Assembly: GCA_036723735.1 (NCBI GenBank)
Contig: DAIMGT010000008.1
Span: forward strand, 29,685 to 93,684
DNA: 64,000 bases
From: UBA4656 sp002405525
Lineage (GTDB): Bacteria; Pseudomonadota; Gammaproteobacteria; Xanthomonadales; Ahniellaceae
Direction of reading: 5' to 3'
Part shown: piece after piece, positions 44,845 through 53,552 of the stretch
How positions within the stretch are numbered: the stretch's first letter is position 1
How the letters are laid out: every line of letters starts with the position of its first letter
Position numbers and translations under genes: made by a program
The notes under the pieces: model-generated
Database searches by the model: none
Told to the model about the DNA's origin: nothing
The model's input: the letters and a program-made list of their open reading frames with translations, nothing else

Positions 44845-45744
44845 TCAGCGCGCCGCCGCCGCGCCCTCGGTGCCGGCGACCGCGTGCCGGGTGGTCTGCG
44901 CGCGGACCAGGCGCCGCATGGTCTTGATCGAGCGGCCGTCGAGCGCCATCGCGCTGTCGACCCACAGCGCGATGCCGGCGTGCAGCTCCTCCAGCGTGAT
45001 CGGCTCGGCACGCTGGCGCAGCGCCGCCACCGCCGCCCAGGTGCGCGGCCGCCGCCGGTTGCTGCGGATGAGTTCGCGCACGGCTTCCGTTCCGCCGCCG
45101 CGCGGCGCGAGCACGTCGACCACGCCCATCGCGTGCAGGCGCTCGGCGGTCAGGATCTCTCCCGACATGATCAGGCGCTGCGCGATCTGGCCGCCGACGC
45201 GCCGCCGCAGGAAGGGGTACGCGCCCATGCCCGGGAAGAGGCCGAACAGCGATTCCGGCAGGCCCATCTCGACGCCTTCCTCGGCGACGATGGTGTGGCA
45301 TGACAATGCCGCCTCGAATCCGCCGCCGAGCGCGTCGCCCTGCACCAGCGCGACCGTGTGCAGGTTGGCACCGAAACCGGTGTGGAACGCGAACACGCCC
45401 TGCATGCACTTCTCGGCGTAATCGCGCAGCGTCGCCGCGTCGCCGCGCTCGATGCAGTCGGCGAAGCACTCGAGGTCGCCGCCGAGGTTGAACACGGACG
45501 CCGCCGAACCGAGCACGACATGGTGCAGGTCGCCGGGCTCGGCCGCCCGCATCTCGCGGCCGATGGTGGCCTGGAAGGACAGCATCTCGTCCATCATCGC
45601 GGGATGGAAGCAGGGGCGGACCACGGGAGCGCCGGGCGCCGTGGCGTGCATGAAGCCCCAGTAGGTCTGCGCGCCGCGGTCCACCAGGGTGTCGAAGTAA
45701 CGGAAGCTGGTTGGTGCGGTGAAGCCAAGCGAATGGATGTTCAT
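44845..45744 (-). CDS. rpfF: RpfF: DSF synthase (enoyl-CoA hydratase family)
   Basis: 299 residues. RpfF makes cis-2-unsaturated fatty-acid signals by dehydrating a 3-hydroxyacyl-ACP and releasing the product. The crotonase-fold core has GDALGGGFEAALSCHTIVAEE and MGLPESLFGLFPGMGAY, with catalytic Glu144 and Glu164, twenty residues apart like Glu141/Glu161 of Xanthomonas RpfF. The start at 45744 (MNIHSLGFTAP) follows AGGAA at eight bases; an ATG at 45762 would add six residues. The PF10118 gene lies 31 bases upstream on the same strand, probably co-transcribed. The rpfC/rpfF convergence is the Xanthomonas arrangement, but rpfB and rpfG are not here. Confidence 0.92.
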   Translation of the reverse strand: MNIHSLGFTAPTSFRYFDTLVDRGAQTYWGFMHATAPGAPVVRPCFHPAMMDEMLSFQATIGREMRAAEPGDLHHVVLGSAASVFNLGGDLECFADCIERGDAATLRDYAEKCMQGVFAFHTGFGANLHTVALVQGDALGGGFEAALSCHTIVAEEGVEMGLPESLFGLFPGMGAYPFLRRRVGGQIAQRLIMSGEILTAERLHAMGVVDVLAPRGGGTEAVRELIRSNRRRPRTWAAVAALRQRAEPITLEELHAGIALWVDSAMALDGRSIKTMRRLVRAQTTRHAVAGTEGAAAAR

Positions 45745-45775
45745 GGGGAGGTTCCTTGGCATGTCGGACGAGGGA

Positions 45776-46594
45776 TCAGGGGGTGGCAATCGGTTGCAGG
45801 TGCGCGTTCCAGCGCTGCATGACCGCAGCGGCGAGCGTGTCGTCCAGCCGCATGCGCGGATGGAATCGCGGGTCGAGGTAGGCGCCGAGATGGCCGAGCG
45901 TGCGCCACAGCATGCGGTGGCGGCCGAACAGGTGACGCCACGCCCCTTTCCACCACGCGGCGCGGAACAGCGAACCGTCCTGCGCGCCGAACCACAGTGC
46001 GCCGAGCCCGAGCAGGGCGTAGAACAGCGGCAGGGTGAGCGCAGCACCGAGCAGGCGCAGGGCGTAGGACGGCCCAACGGCCTGCAGGACGTCGAAGGCG
46101 ACCGCCCGGTGTTCGATCTCCTCGCCGAAGTGCCATTCGTACAGCGCGCGCAGCGTCGGGTCGCTGTCGGCGAGCATATTCTGGCTCAAGACCTCGTGTC
46201 CGAGGTAGGCATTGACGTACTCGACGCAGGAGACCATCGACATCCGGATCCGCAGCGGCAGCAGGTTCTCGGCCATGCCGAACACCACGCCGTTCACCAC
46301 GCTCGCGGCCGAGCGGAACCGGTAACCCATGCCGTCCAGCAGCGGCAGGGCGGCGTGGTGCGCTGCGCCGTGCTGCGCTTCCTGGCGCACGAACCGGTCG
46401 ATGCGCGCGGACAGCTCCGGATCGGTGACCCGTGGCTCCAGGGCGCGGATCGTGCTGATGTAGAACCGCTCGTTGCGGGGCACCAGCACACCGTAGGTGT
46501 TGAGGATGCCCGACAGGAAGGGATCACCCGCCGCCCAGGCGGTGTTTCCAGCGACCGCCGATCCGGCGGCAAAGCGTCGTACTTGCAGTACCAT
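45776..46594 (-). CDS. PF10118-type predicted metal-dependent hydrolase, upstream of rpfF
   Basis: 272 residues. The fold is ferritin-like: ExxH pairs appear in FVRQEAQHGAAHH and in WHFGEEIEHRAVAFD, with GDPFLSG and NERFYI near the N-terminus; together these match the PF10118 (COG3687) family, whose members are predicted diiron proteins of unknown reaction. A C-terminal hydrophobic stretch (LPLFYALLGLGALWFG) suggests membrane association. Two starts are possible: 46594 (MVLQVRR, with AGAAGG) and 46621. It is probably in the same transcript as rpfF, which makes a role in the signal's fatty-acid precursor or its turnover plausible but unproven. Confidence 0.8.
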   Translation of the reverse strand: MVLQVRRFAAGSAVAGNTAWAAGDPFLSGILNTYGVLVPRNERFYISTIRALEPRVTDPELSARIDRFVRQEAQHGAAHHAALPLLDGMGYRFRSAASVVNGVVFGMAENLLPLRIRMSMVSCVEYVNAYLGHEVLSQNMLADSDPTLRALYEWHFGEEIEHRAVAFDVLQAVGPSYALRLLGAALTLPLFYALLGLGALWFGAQDGSLFRAAWWKGAWRHLFGRHRMLWRTLGHLGAYLDPRFHPRMRLDDTLAAAVMQRWNAHLQPIATP

Positions 46595-46745
46595 GACGTC
46601 GGTCCTTCTAGGTATCACCATGGGCCCCCTGCAAGGATGATGCTATACCCGCGCAGCGGCCCGCAGATGTGAAGCCTGCGCAAATTCCCCGTGTCTCGAC
46701 CTTGGTCGAGTCCGGTGCCGGTGCCGGGTCCGGCCGGAGCCTGCC

Positions 46746-47516
46746 TTGGGACTCGAGATCCATCGCCTGCCCGCGTTTGAAGACAACTACCTGTGGCTGC
46801 TTCGCGAGCCGGCGAGCGGGCAGGTCGCGACGGTCGATCCGGGCGATGCGTCAGTGGTGCTGGCCGCCCTGCCGCGTGTCGGCGGCCGGTTGGACTGGAT
46901 CCTCGTCACCCACCACCACCCCGACCACGTGGGCGGCATTCCGGCCCTGAAGGCCGCGACAGCCTGCCGCGTCGCCGGGCCGGCCAGGGACGCAACGCGG
47001 ATTCCGGGGCTCGACATCGGGGTGGTCGAGGGAGACGCTGTGCGCCTGGGCGCGGCGACCGCCGCGGTGATCGAGACCCCCGGCCACACGCGCGGCCACA
47101 TTGCCTGGTGGTTCGCCGTCGATCGTGCGCTGTTCTGCGGCGACACCCTGTTCAGTCTCGGCTGCGGGCGCCTGTTCGAGGGCGATGCGGTGACGATGTG
47201 GACCTCGCTGTCGAAACTGGCCGCCCTGCCGGACGATGCGCAAGTGCACTGCGCGCACGAGTACACGCTGTCCAACGCGCGATTTGCAGCAACCGTCGAC
47301 CCCGACCATCCGCCGCTGCGAGCGTTCGTCGCCCAGGTCGAGGCCCTGCGCGCGCGCGGCGCGCCGACGGTGCCTTCGCGGCTCGGCGACGAAAAGGCCT
47401 GCAACCCGTTCCTTCGCGCCGCCGATCCGGCGTTCGCGGCACGGATCGGCATGGCCGGCGCCGCGCCGGCGGCGGTGTTCGGCGAACTGCGCCGCCGCAA
47501 GGACGTCTTCCGCTGA
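46746..47516 (+). CDS. gloB: hydroxyacylglutathione hydrolase (glyoxalase II)
   Basis: 256 residues from a TTG start giving MGLEIHRLPAFEDNYLWLL, the usual GloB beginning. It hydrolyses S-D-lactoylglutathione in methylglyoxal detoxification. The metallo-beta-lactamase motif THHHPDHVGG, the later ETPGHTRGHIAWW His and CAHEYTLSNARFA complete the dinuclear metal site, and the C-terminal GSH-binding helices end in RRRKDVFR. It is divergent from the PF10118 gene. A TATACC sequence about 105 bases upstream is a weak -10 candidate. Confidence 0.93.
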   Translation: MGLEIHRLPAFEDNYLWLLREPASGQVATVDPGDASVVLAALPRVGGRLDWILVTHHHPDHVGGIPALKAATACRVAGPARDATRIPGLDIGVVEGDAVRLGAATAAVIETPGHTRGHIAWWFAVDRALFCGDTLFSLGCGRLFEGDAVTMWTSLSKLAALPDDAQVHCAHEYTLSNARFAATVDPDHPPLRAFVAQVEALRARGAPTVPSRLGDEKACNPFLRAADPAFAARIGMAGAAPAAVFGELRRRKDVFR

Positions 47517-47656
47517 GAGGCTGTGAAAGAACAGCCTCTCAGGCAGCCATGGATGGCGCGCGCGCGGGTCATGCACGCCCGTGCACGATTCGCGGGAGCG
47601 AGCTCGGACCTGTGCCGGACTCGCGACCGGAAAAACCCACAGGATTTTTCACAGGC
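47515..47656 (+). repeat. 145-bp 3'-end element, copy E (terminator arm deleted)
   Basis: Begins inside the gloB stop codon (tGAGAGGCTGTGAAAG). Hairpin 1, the CCATGGATGG palindrome, GGGTCATGCACGCCCGTGCACGA and GTGCCGGACTCGCGACC are present. At the end AAACCCACAGG runs straight into ATTTTTCACAGG: the TGTGGG arm of the terminator hairpin is missing. Transcription may read on into the HAD gene. Confidence 0.82.
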
Positions 47657-47727
47657 TCCGAGCGAGCCGTCGCGCTCCCGGCGCGGGCCGGCTTGCGGTG
47701 CGCGGCGGGGCCGGCGACCATCCGAAA

Positions 47728-48375
47728 ATGGTCATTTTCGACTTCGACGGTGTGATCGTGGACTCCGAGCGCCTGGCCAACGCCGTGCTGGCGCGGATGG
47801 TGACCGCGCTGGGCCGGCCGATGGCTGCCGCCGAGGCTGCTCGCCGCTTCACCGGCAAGGTCACGCGCGACTGCCTCGCCCTGATCGAGTCCGACCTCGG
47901 GTTGGTCGTGCCGGCGGGCTTCGCCGCCGATTACGAGGACGCGATCACCGTCGCCTACGATGCCGAGCTGACGCCGGTCGCAGGCATCGTGCCGGTGCTC
48001 GACTCGCTGCGTGGGCGTCGCTGCGTCGCCTCGGGATCCAGTCACCCGCGCATCGCACACGCCCTGCGCGTGGTGGGGCTGGGGCACCACTTCGCCGGCG
48101 CGGTGTTCAGCGCCGAGGAGGTCGCGCGCGGCAAGCCCGCGCCCGACGTGTTCCTGCACGCGGCCGCATGCATGGGCGTGGAGCCTGCGCGCTGCGTGGT
48201 GGTCGAAGACTCGATCACCGGCGTCGCCGGTGCGCGCGCGGCGGGCATGCCGGTGTTCGGACTGGTCGGGACTTTCGATGCCGACGAACTGGCCGCCGCC
48301 GGCGCCCTGCCGGTGGCCGCCCCCGGGCACCTGCTCGACCAGCCCCTGTTCCGCGCTGCCGCGGGGCTGTCCTGA
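47728..48375 (+). CDS. HAD-family hydrolase (phosphatase/phosphoglucomutase-like)
   Basis: 215 residues. Motif I is FDFDGVIVDSE (nucleophile Asp5 and Asp7), the cap helix follows, motif II is VASGSSHPR, motif III is RGKPAPDVFLHAA, and the metal Asp is in VVVEDSITGVAGA. The pattern fits the HAD-IA group with beta-phosphoglucomutase or sugar-phosphate phosphatase activities. The open frame runs 49 codons back into repeat copy E, so MVIFDFDG is taken as the start. It could be co-transcribed with gloB, because the terminator in copy E is damaged. Confidence 0.9.
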   Translation: MVIFDFDGVIVDSERLANAVLARMVTALGRPMAAAEAARRFTGKVTRDCLALIESDLGLVVPAGFAADYEDAITVAYDAELTPVAGIVPVLDSLRGRRCVASGSSHPRIAHALRVVGLGHHFAGAVFSAEEVARGKPAPDVFLHAAACMGVEPARCVVVEDSITGVAGARAAGMPVFGLVGTFDADELAAAGALPVAAPGHLLDQPLFRAAAGLS

Positions 48376-48467
48376 CGGCAGCGCAATCGTATGCATCGCC
48401 GCCCCGGCGGCGGGCTGGCTAGCATCGTGTGGGGCCGCCGAGGGCCCGCCGGCCGGGAGGGGCCGCC

Positions 48468-50543
48468 ATGACCGTCCGCATCCTGTGTGTGTTGGGCGCG
48501 CTGTGCGCCGGGTCCGTCGCGTCCGCACTGGAGCCGCCGAAGAAGCCAGAGATCGTGGCCAGCGTGGAGTCGCCCGGCGGCGTCCTGCGCATCGACGTCG
48601 GGCTCGACGAGAACCGCGCCTCGTACGCAGTGAGCCGGCTCGGTGTGCCGGTGATCCTGCCCTCGCGGCTCGGCTTCCTGCTGCGCAACACCGAAAAGCT
48701 CGACCGTAACCTCCAACTCACCGCGACCGCCACCCGCGAGTCGGACACCACCTGGGAACTGCCCTGGGGCGAGCGCCGCTTCGTGCGCGATCGCCACCGC
48801 GAGCTGCGGGTGACTTTCACCGAGACGCAGCGCCTCGAGCGTTCATTCGACGTGGTGTTCCGCGCCTTCGACGACGGCATCGGCTTCCGTTACGAGTTCC
48901 CCGACCAGCCCAACCTTCGCGACGTCGTGATCGACGACGAACTTACCGAGTTCCACGTCGCCGCGCCCGGCACCGCGTGGTGGATCCCGGCCGGCGAGTG
49001 GAACCGTTACGAGTATCTCTACAACCGCACGTCGATCGCCGAGGTCGGCCAGGTGCATACGCCGGTGACGATGCGCCTCGACGGCGGCCTGCACCTGGCC
49101 TTCCACGAAGCCGCGCTGGTCGACTACTCGGCGATGTGGCTGCGGCGCGTCGAGGGCGGCCGGTTCCGCGCGCAGCTTTCGCCGGCCTCCGAGGGCTGGA
49201 AGGTGCGCCGCCGCGCGCCGTTCCAAACGCCGTGGCGCACCATCCGCATCGCCGACAGCGCCGGCGCGCTGTACGAGTCCGACCTCGAACTCAACCTCAA
49301 CGAGCCCAACGCGCTGGGCGACGTGTCGTGGGTGGTGCCGTCGAAGTACGTCGGCGTGTGGTGGGAGATGCACATCGGTACCGCCACCTGGTCCACCGGC
49401 CGCAAGCACGGCGCGACCACCCGCAACGCCAAGCGGCACATCGACTTCGCGGCGAAGCACGGCTTCCGCGGTGTGCTGGTCGAGGGCTGGAATCCGGGCT
49501 GGGACGGCCAGTGGTTCGGTGACGGCAACGACTTCGACTTCACCCGGCCGACGCCGGGCTTCGACCTCGATGGCGTCGTCGCGTACGCGCGCGAGCGTGG
49601 CGTGCGGCTGGTCGGCCACCACGAGACCGGCGCGGCGGTCAGCCACTACGAGAGGCAGTTGGGCGCCGCGCTGGACCTGTACGCCCGGCTCGGGATCGAT
49701 CAGGTCAAGACCGGTTACGTCGGTGACGCAGGGCAGGCGGAGCGCGACGACGGCGATGGCGTGGTGCGGCGCGAGTGGCACGACGGACAGTGGATGTCGA
49801 ACCACCACCTGCGCGTGGTGCGCGAGGCGGCGAAGCGCCGCATTGCAGTCAACCCGCACGAGCCGATCAAGGACACCGGCCTGCGCCGCACCTATCCGAA
49901 CTGGGTCGCGCGCGAGGGCGCTCGAGGCCAGGAATACATGGCCTGGGGCCGTCCGCAGAATCCGCCGGAGCACGAGCCGACTCTCGTGTTCACCCGCATG
50001 CTGTCCGGGCCGATGGATTTCACGCCCGGCATCGTCAGCCTGATGGGCGAGAAGGAGCCGATGCCCAGCACCCTCGCCCGCCAACTGGCGCAGTACGTGG
50101 TGATCTACAGCCCGATCCAGATGGTGCCCGACCTGCCCGAGCACTACGAGGCGCGGCCCGATGCGTTGCAGTTCATCAAGGACGTAGCGGTCGACTGGGA
50201 GCAGACCCGCGTGCTCAACGGCGAGGTCGGGGATTTTGTGACCATCGTGCGCCGCGAGCGCGGTGGCGACGAATGGTTTCTCGGCAGCGTCACCGATGAG
50301 CACGGCCGCGTACTCGACGTGCCGCTGGCCTTCCTCGATGCGGACCGGCGCTACGTCGCCGAGATCTACCGCGACGGCGAGGGCGCGCACTATGCGAGCA
50401 ACCGCTTCGCCTTCGCCACCGAGCGCCGCGACGTGGTGTCGACCGACACCTTGCGCGTGGTGCTCGCACCCGGTGGCGGCCAGGCGGTGCGCTTCGTGCC
50501 GGTGGACCGCCAGGGCCCTGGCGTGAATCGGTCGTCGCGGTGA
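48468..50543 (+). CDS. secreted glycoside hydrolase family 97 protein
   Basis: 691 residues. Signal peptide MTVRILCVLGALCAGSVASALE, preceded by GGGAGGGG at good spacing (start 48468). The N-terminal beta-sandwich of GH97 spans about 30-290 (SPGGVLRIDVGLDENRASYAVSRLG, WELPWGERRFVRDRHRELRV). The (beta/alpha)8 barrel begins at KYVGVWWEMHIG and has LVEGWNPGWDG, VRLVGHHETGAAVSHYE and GIDQVKTGYVGDAG. The DQVKTGYV block suggests the retaining, alpha-galactosidase-like subgroup, but the substrate is not settled. It is periplasmic. There are no sus-type transport genes nearby, so it is a lone enzyme. Confidence 0.9.
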   Translation: MTVRILCVLGALCAGSVASALEPPKKPEIVASVESPGGVLRIDVGLDENRASYAVSRLGVPVILPSRLGFLLRNTEKLDRNLQLTATATRESDTTWELPWGERRFVRDRHRELRVTFTETQRLERSFDVVFRAFDDGIGFRYEFPDQPNLRDVVIDDELTEFHVAAPGTAWWIPAGEWNRYEYLYNRTSIAEVGQVHTPVTMRLDGGLHLAFHEAALVDYSAMWLRRVEGGRFRAQLSPASEGWKVRRRAPFQTPWRTIRIADSAGALYESDLELNLNEPNALGDVSWVVPSKYVGVWWEMHIGTATWSTGRKHGATTRNAKRHIDFAAKHGFRGVLVEGWNPGWDGQWFGDGNDFDFTRPTPGFDLDGVVAYARERGVRLVGHHETGAAVSHYERQLGAALDLYARLGIDQVKTGYVGDAGQAERDDGDGVVRREWHDGQWMSNHHLRVVREAAKRRIAVNPHEPIKDTGLRRTYPNWVAREGARGQEYMAWGRPQNPPEHEPTLVFTRMLSGPMDFTPGIVSLMGEKEPMPSTLARQLAQYVVIYSPIQMVPDLPEHYEARPDALQFIKDVAVDWEQTRVLNGEVGDFVTIVRRERGGDEWFLGSVTDEHGRVLDVPLAFLDADRRYVAEIYRDGEGAHYASNRFAFATERRDVVSTDTLRVVLAPGGGQAVRFVPVDRQGPGVNRSSR

Positions 50544-50622
50544 GGTTTGCGCGGTCCGGAAAGGCGCCGGATCCGCGGCCGGAAGAGGGCGAACGCCGGA
50601 TGGTGCGCCGCGCGCGCAACGC

Positions 50623-53376
50623 TCAACGCGCGTCCGTTTCCTGCAGCGTGCGGGCGATGCGCTCCCGCTGCAGGCGCAGGGTTCCGCTCAAGGTCGACGC
50701 ATCGCGCGCCAGCAGCGGATCCAGCCAGCGCGCGCGCACCGCAGTGGCGCCCGGCGCGTCGCCGGTCGCGCGCAACACCGACCACAAGGTCGTCGCGGCA
50801 CCCAGGGTCGCCGGATGTTCCGCACCGGCGACCTCGTCGAAGCCCGCGAGCGCGGCGCGGGCCAGCGGCACCGCGTCCGCGCTGCGGCCCTGCTCGTGCA
50901 GGACCTCGGCCAGCTGATGGTCGGTCTCGAAGCGGTCGGGGTGGCGTTCGGGAAGCCGTTGCGCGCGCAGCTGGCGCACCACCCGGATCTCCGCTTCCGC
51001 GCTGGCAAGGTCGCCGCGGGTGTGCAGCAGGGACGCCAGCGCCAGACGCGCCGCTAGCGTGTCCGGATGCTCGTCGCCGAGCGTGCGCGCGCGGCGCGCG
51101 AACACGTCGCTCTGCAGTTCGATGGCCTCCTCGACGGCATCCAGTCGGGCCAGCGTGGAGGCGAGATTGAGGCCGGTCCGCAGGGTTTGCGGATGGTCCT
51201 CGCCGAGCACGCGCCGACGCGCCTCGAGAACGCCGCGCAGGATGTCCGCGGCCTCTTCGACCCGCCCAAGCTGCATCAGGGTGCTGCCGAGGTTGCTGCC
51301 GTCGCCCAGCGTGACCGGGTGCTCGGCCCCGCGGACGCGGCGGTTGGTGTCCCAGACCTCGCGCTGCAGGGCAAGCGCCTCGTCGTATCGGCCGGTCGTG
51401 CCGAGCGCGCCGGCGTGGTTGGCGATCGCGGACAGGGTGTCCGGATGCTCGGCGCCGAGCCGCGCCCGCCTCGCCGCCGCGACCGCGGCGAACTCCTTCA
51501 GCGCGGCCTCGCGCTCTCCGAGCCGGATGCGAACGATGCCGAGGGTGGTGCGCACCGTCAGCGTCTCGTCGCCGTCGATCCCGTGCAGGCGGACCGACCG
51601 CTCGAGGGCGTCGAGCAGCAGCGGCACCGCCTCGGCCGGCCGCCCCTGGTCGCCGAGGTTCAGCGCCAGCACATGCGCGGCCCCGATGGCGGCGCTGGAC
51701 CCCATGCTGCCGGCCCGGTCTGCGGCGTCGAGCGTGGCGCGCAGCATGGCCTCGGCTTCCCGCGTTTGGCCGAGCCGGTTGAGGGCGAAACCCAGGCCCA
51801 TTCGCGCCTGCAGCGTGCGCGGGTCGCCCGCGCCGAGCGAAGCTTCACGGGCGGCCGCCAGCGGCTCGAACACGGCGCGCGCGTCCTCGAACAGGCCGAG
51901 CGCCTCGTACAGTTCGCCCAGCGACTGCTCGAGGTCTCCGGCCAGCACGGACTGGTCGGCGAAGTCGCGCGCGATCGCTGTGCGCGCGCGCGACAGCACG
52001 TCTTCGCCGATCAGCCGCCGCGCCGCTTCGGTCGGGCTGGTGGCTGCCAGCGCGCCGTCGAAGGCCGCCAGCAAGGCAGCGCGCCGCTCCGCGTCGGACT
52101 CGCTGCGCTCGAGCGCGCGCCGGTACTGGCCGCGCAGCGAGTCGGCCAGCCTGGCCCCCATCGCGGCGAGGTCCACGTCCTCGAGCATCGACTGCTGGAA
52201 GGCTGAAACGCGCGCCAGTTCGGCGCTGCGCTGCTCGGCGATGCGGCGCTGCTGGTCGGCCTGCCAGAAGCCGTACAGCGACGCCGCGAGCCCCGCCACC
52301 AGCGCGAATGCCACCCCGGTCGCGGCGGCGATGCCCAGCCGGTGGCGGCGGATGAAGCGGCCGATCGTATAGGCGCGCGATACGGGCACCGCGCCTACCG
52401 GGCGCAGCGAGAGGAAGCGCTCGACATCGTCGGCCAGCAGGGCGGCGCTGTCGTAGCGGTCGTTGCGGTCGCGGCGGGTGGCCTTGGCGACGACCCAGTC
52501 AAGTTCGGAGCGCAGCGCCTGCAGCAGCCGGGCGACCGGCTCGCCGTGCAGGGCGGCGAGGCGGTCGCGCTCGACCCGGTCGGTGCGCGCGAGCGCGGCC
52601 GATGGCAACCAGACCGCGGCCTCCGGCGTGCGCGCGCCGGACTCGCTGCTGCCATCGGGCCGGCGCCCGACCAGCAACTCATGCAGGACGATGCCGAGCG
52701 CGTACACGTCGCTGCGAGTGTCGATGTCCAGCGGCCCTTCTCCGGCCTGCTCGGGGCTCATGTACTCCGGCGTGCCCATGCGCTCGCCGGACTCGGTCGC
52801 GAGGCAGCGCACCGCAGCCGCCGCGATCCCGAAGTCGATGATCTTCGGCTGCGGCTGGCCGTCGACCTCGGTGACCAGGATGTTGCCGGGCTTGAGGTCG
52901 CGATGGATCACGCCCTTCTGGTGGGCGTGCTGCACGCCCCGGCAGACGCGCACGAACAGTGCGAGGCGCTCGCGCAGGCCGAGTCGCCGGCGGTTGCACC
53001 AGTGGGTCAACGGCAGGCCCTCGACGTATTCCATCGCGAACCACGGCTGACCGTCGGCAGTGGCGCCCGCATCGTAGACGTGCGCGATCGCAGGGTGGCT
53101 CATCTGCGCCAGCACCTGGCGCTCGACCTCGAACAGCGCGGTTTCCCGGCTGCCCATCCGGCGGTCGCGGATCAGCTTCAGCGCCACCGTGCGCACGAAG
53201 GGTTCGAGCTGCATCGCGCGGTAGACCTCGCCCATCCCGCCGCGGCCGAGCAGGTCCTCGACCACGAAGGGCCCGATCCGGGTCCCGCGCGGCACGCCGT
53301 CTCCCGCCGGCGCGCCCGCGCCGGCAAACGGCGTCGTCGCGGGTGTGGTCAGTGGCCGGGTATCGTCGTGCGCCAT
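50623..53376 (-). CDS. Ser/Thr protein kinase with transmembrane helix and TPR repeats
   Basis: 917 residues. A Hanks-type kinase domain (about 35-310) has LGRGGMGEVY, Lys67 (VALKLIR), HRDLKPGNIL and DFGIA, so it should be active. A helix at about 352-375 (LGIAAATGVAFALVAGLAASLYG) anchors it. The C-terminal two thirds are Kinesin-light-chain-like tetratricopeptide repeats with the recurring AEHPDTL motif. Because the kinase precedes the single helix, topology places the kinase in the cytoplasm and the TPRs in the periplasm. It is divergent from an FHA-GGEEF gene, and FHA domains bind phosphothreonine, so a functional pair is likely. Confidence 0.93.
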   Translation of the reverse strand: MAHDDTRPLTTPATTPFAGAGAPAGDGVPRGTRIGPFVVEDLLGRGGMGEVYRAMQLEPFVRTVALKLIRDRRMGSRETALFEVERQVLAQMSHPAIAHVYDAGATADGQPWFAMEYVEGLPLTHWCNRRRLGLRERLALFVRVCRGVQHAHQKGVIHRDLKPGNILVTEVDGQPQPKIIDFGIAAAAVRCLATESGERMGTPEYMSPEQAGEGPLDIDTRSDVYALGIVLHELLVGRRPDGSSESGARTPEAAVWLPSAALARTDRVERDRLAALHGEPVARLLQALRSELDWVVAKATRRDRNDRYDSAALLADDVERFLSLRPVGAVPVSRAYTIGRFIRRHRLGIAAATGVAFALVAGLAASLYGFWQADQQRRIAEQRSAELARVSAFQQSMLEDVDLAAMGARLADSLRGQYRRALERSESDAERRAALLAAFDGALAATSPTEAARRLIGEDVLSRARTAIARDFADQSVLAGDLEQSLGELYEALGLFEDARAVFEPLAAAREASLGAGDPRTLQARMGLGFALNRLGQTREAEAMLRATLDAADRAGSMGSSAAIGAAHVLALNLGDQGRPAEAVPLLLDALERSVRLHGIDGDETLTVRTTLGIVRIRLGEREAALKEFAAVAAARRARLGAEHPDTLSAIANHAGALGTTGRYDEALALQREVWDTNRRVRGAEHPVTLGDGSNLGSTLMQLGRVEEAADILRGVLEARRRVLGEDHPQTLRTGLNLASTLARLDAVEEAIELQSDVFARRARTLGDEHPDTLAARLALASLLHTRGDLASAEAEIRVVRQLRAQRLPERHPDRFETDHQLAEVLHEQGRSADAVPLARAALAGFDEVAGAEHPATLGAATTLWSVLRATGDAPGATAVRARWLDPLLARDASTLSGTLRLQRERIARTLQETDAR

Positions 53377-53552
53377 GGCGCGCTCCGGGGCGGCGCAGGT
53401 TCCGTCCGAAGACGATACCAGCCGCCGGTCGGCGGCGCTGCCCGCACGCGGCCGGTCCGGCCATCCGGGGGCGCTGCGGTTCCCCGCGGGTTGCGGCTCT
53501 CCGGGAGGCCCGGAAAGTGGAGACTTCGCCGAAGGGACTCTAGACTGAGGCC

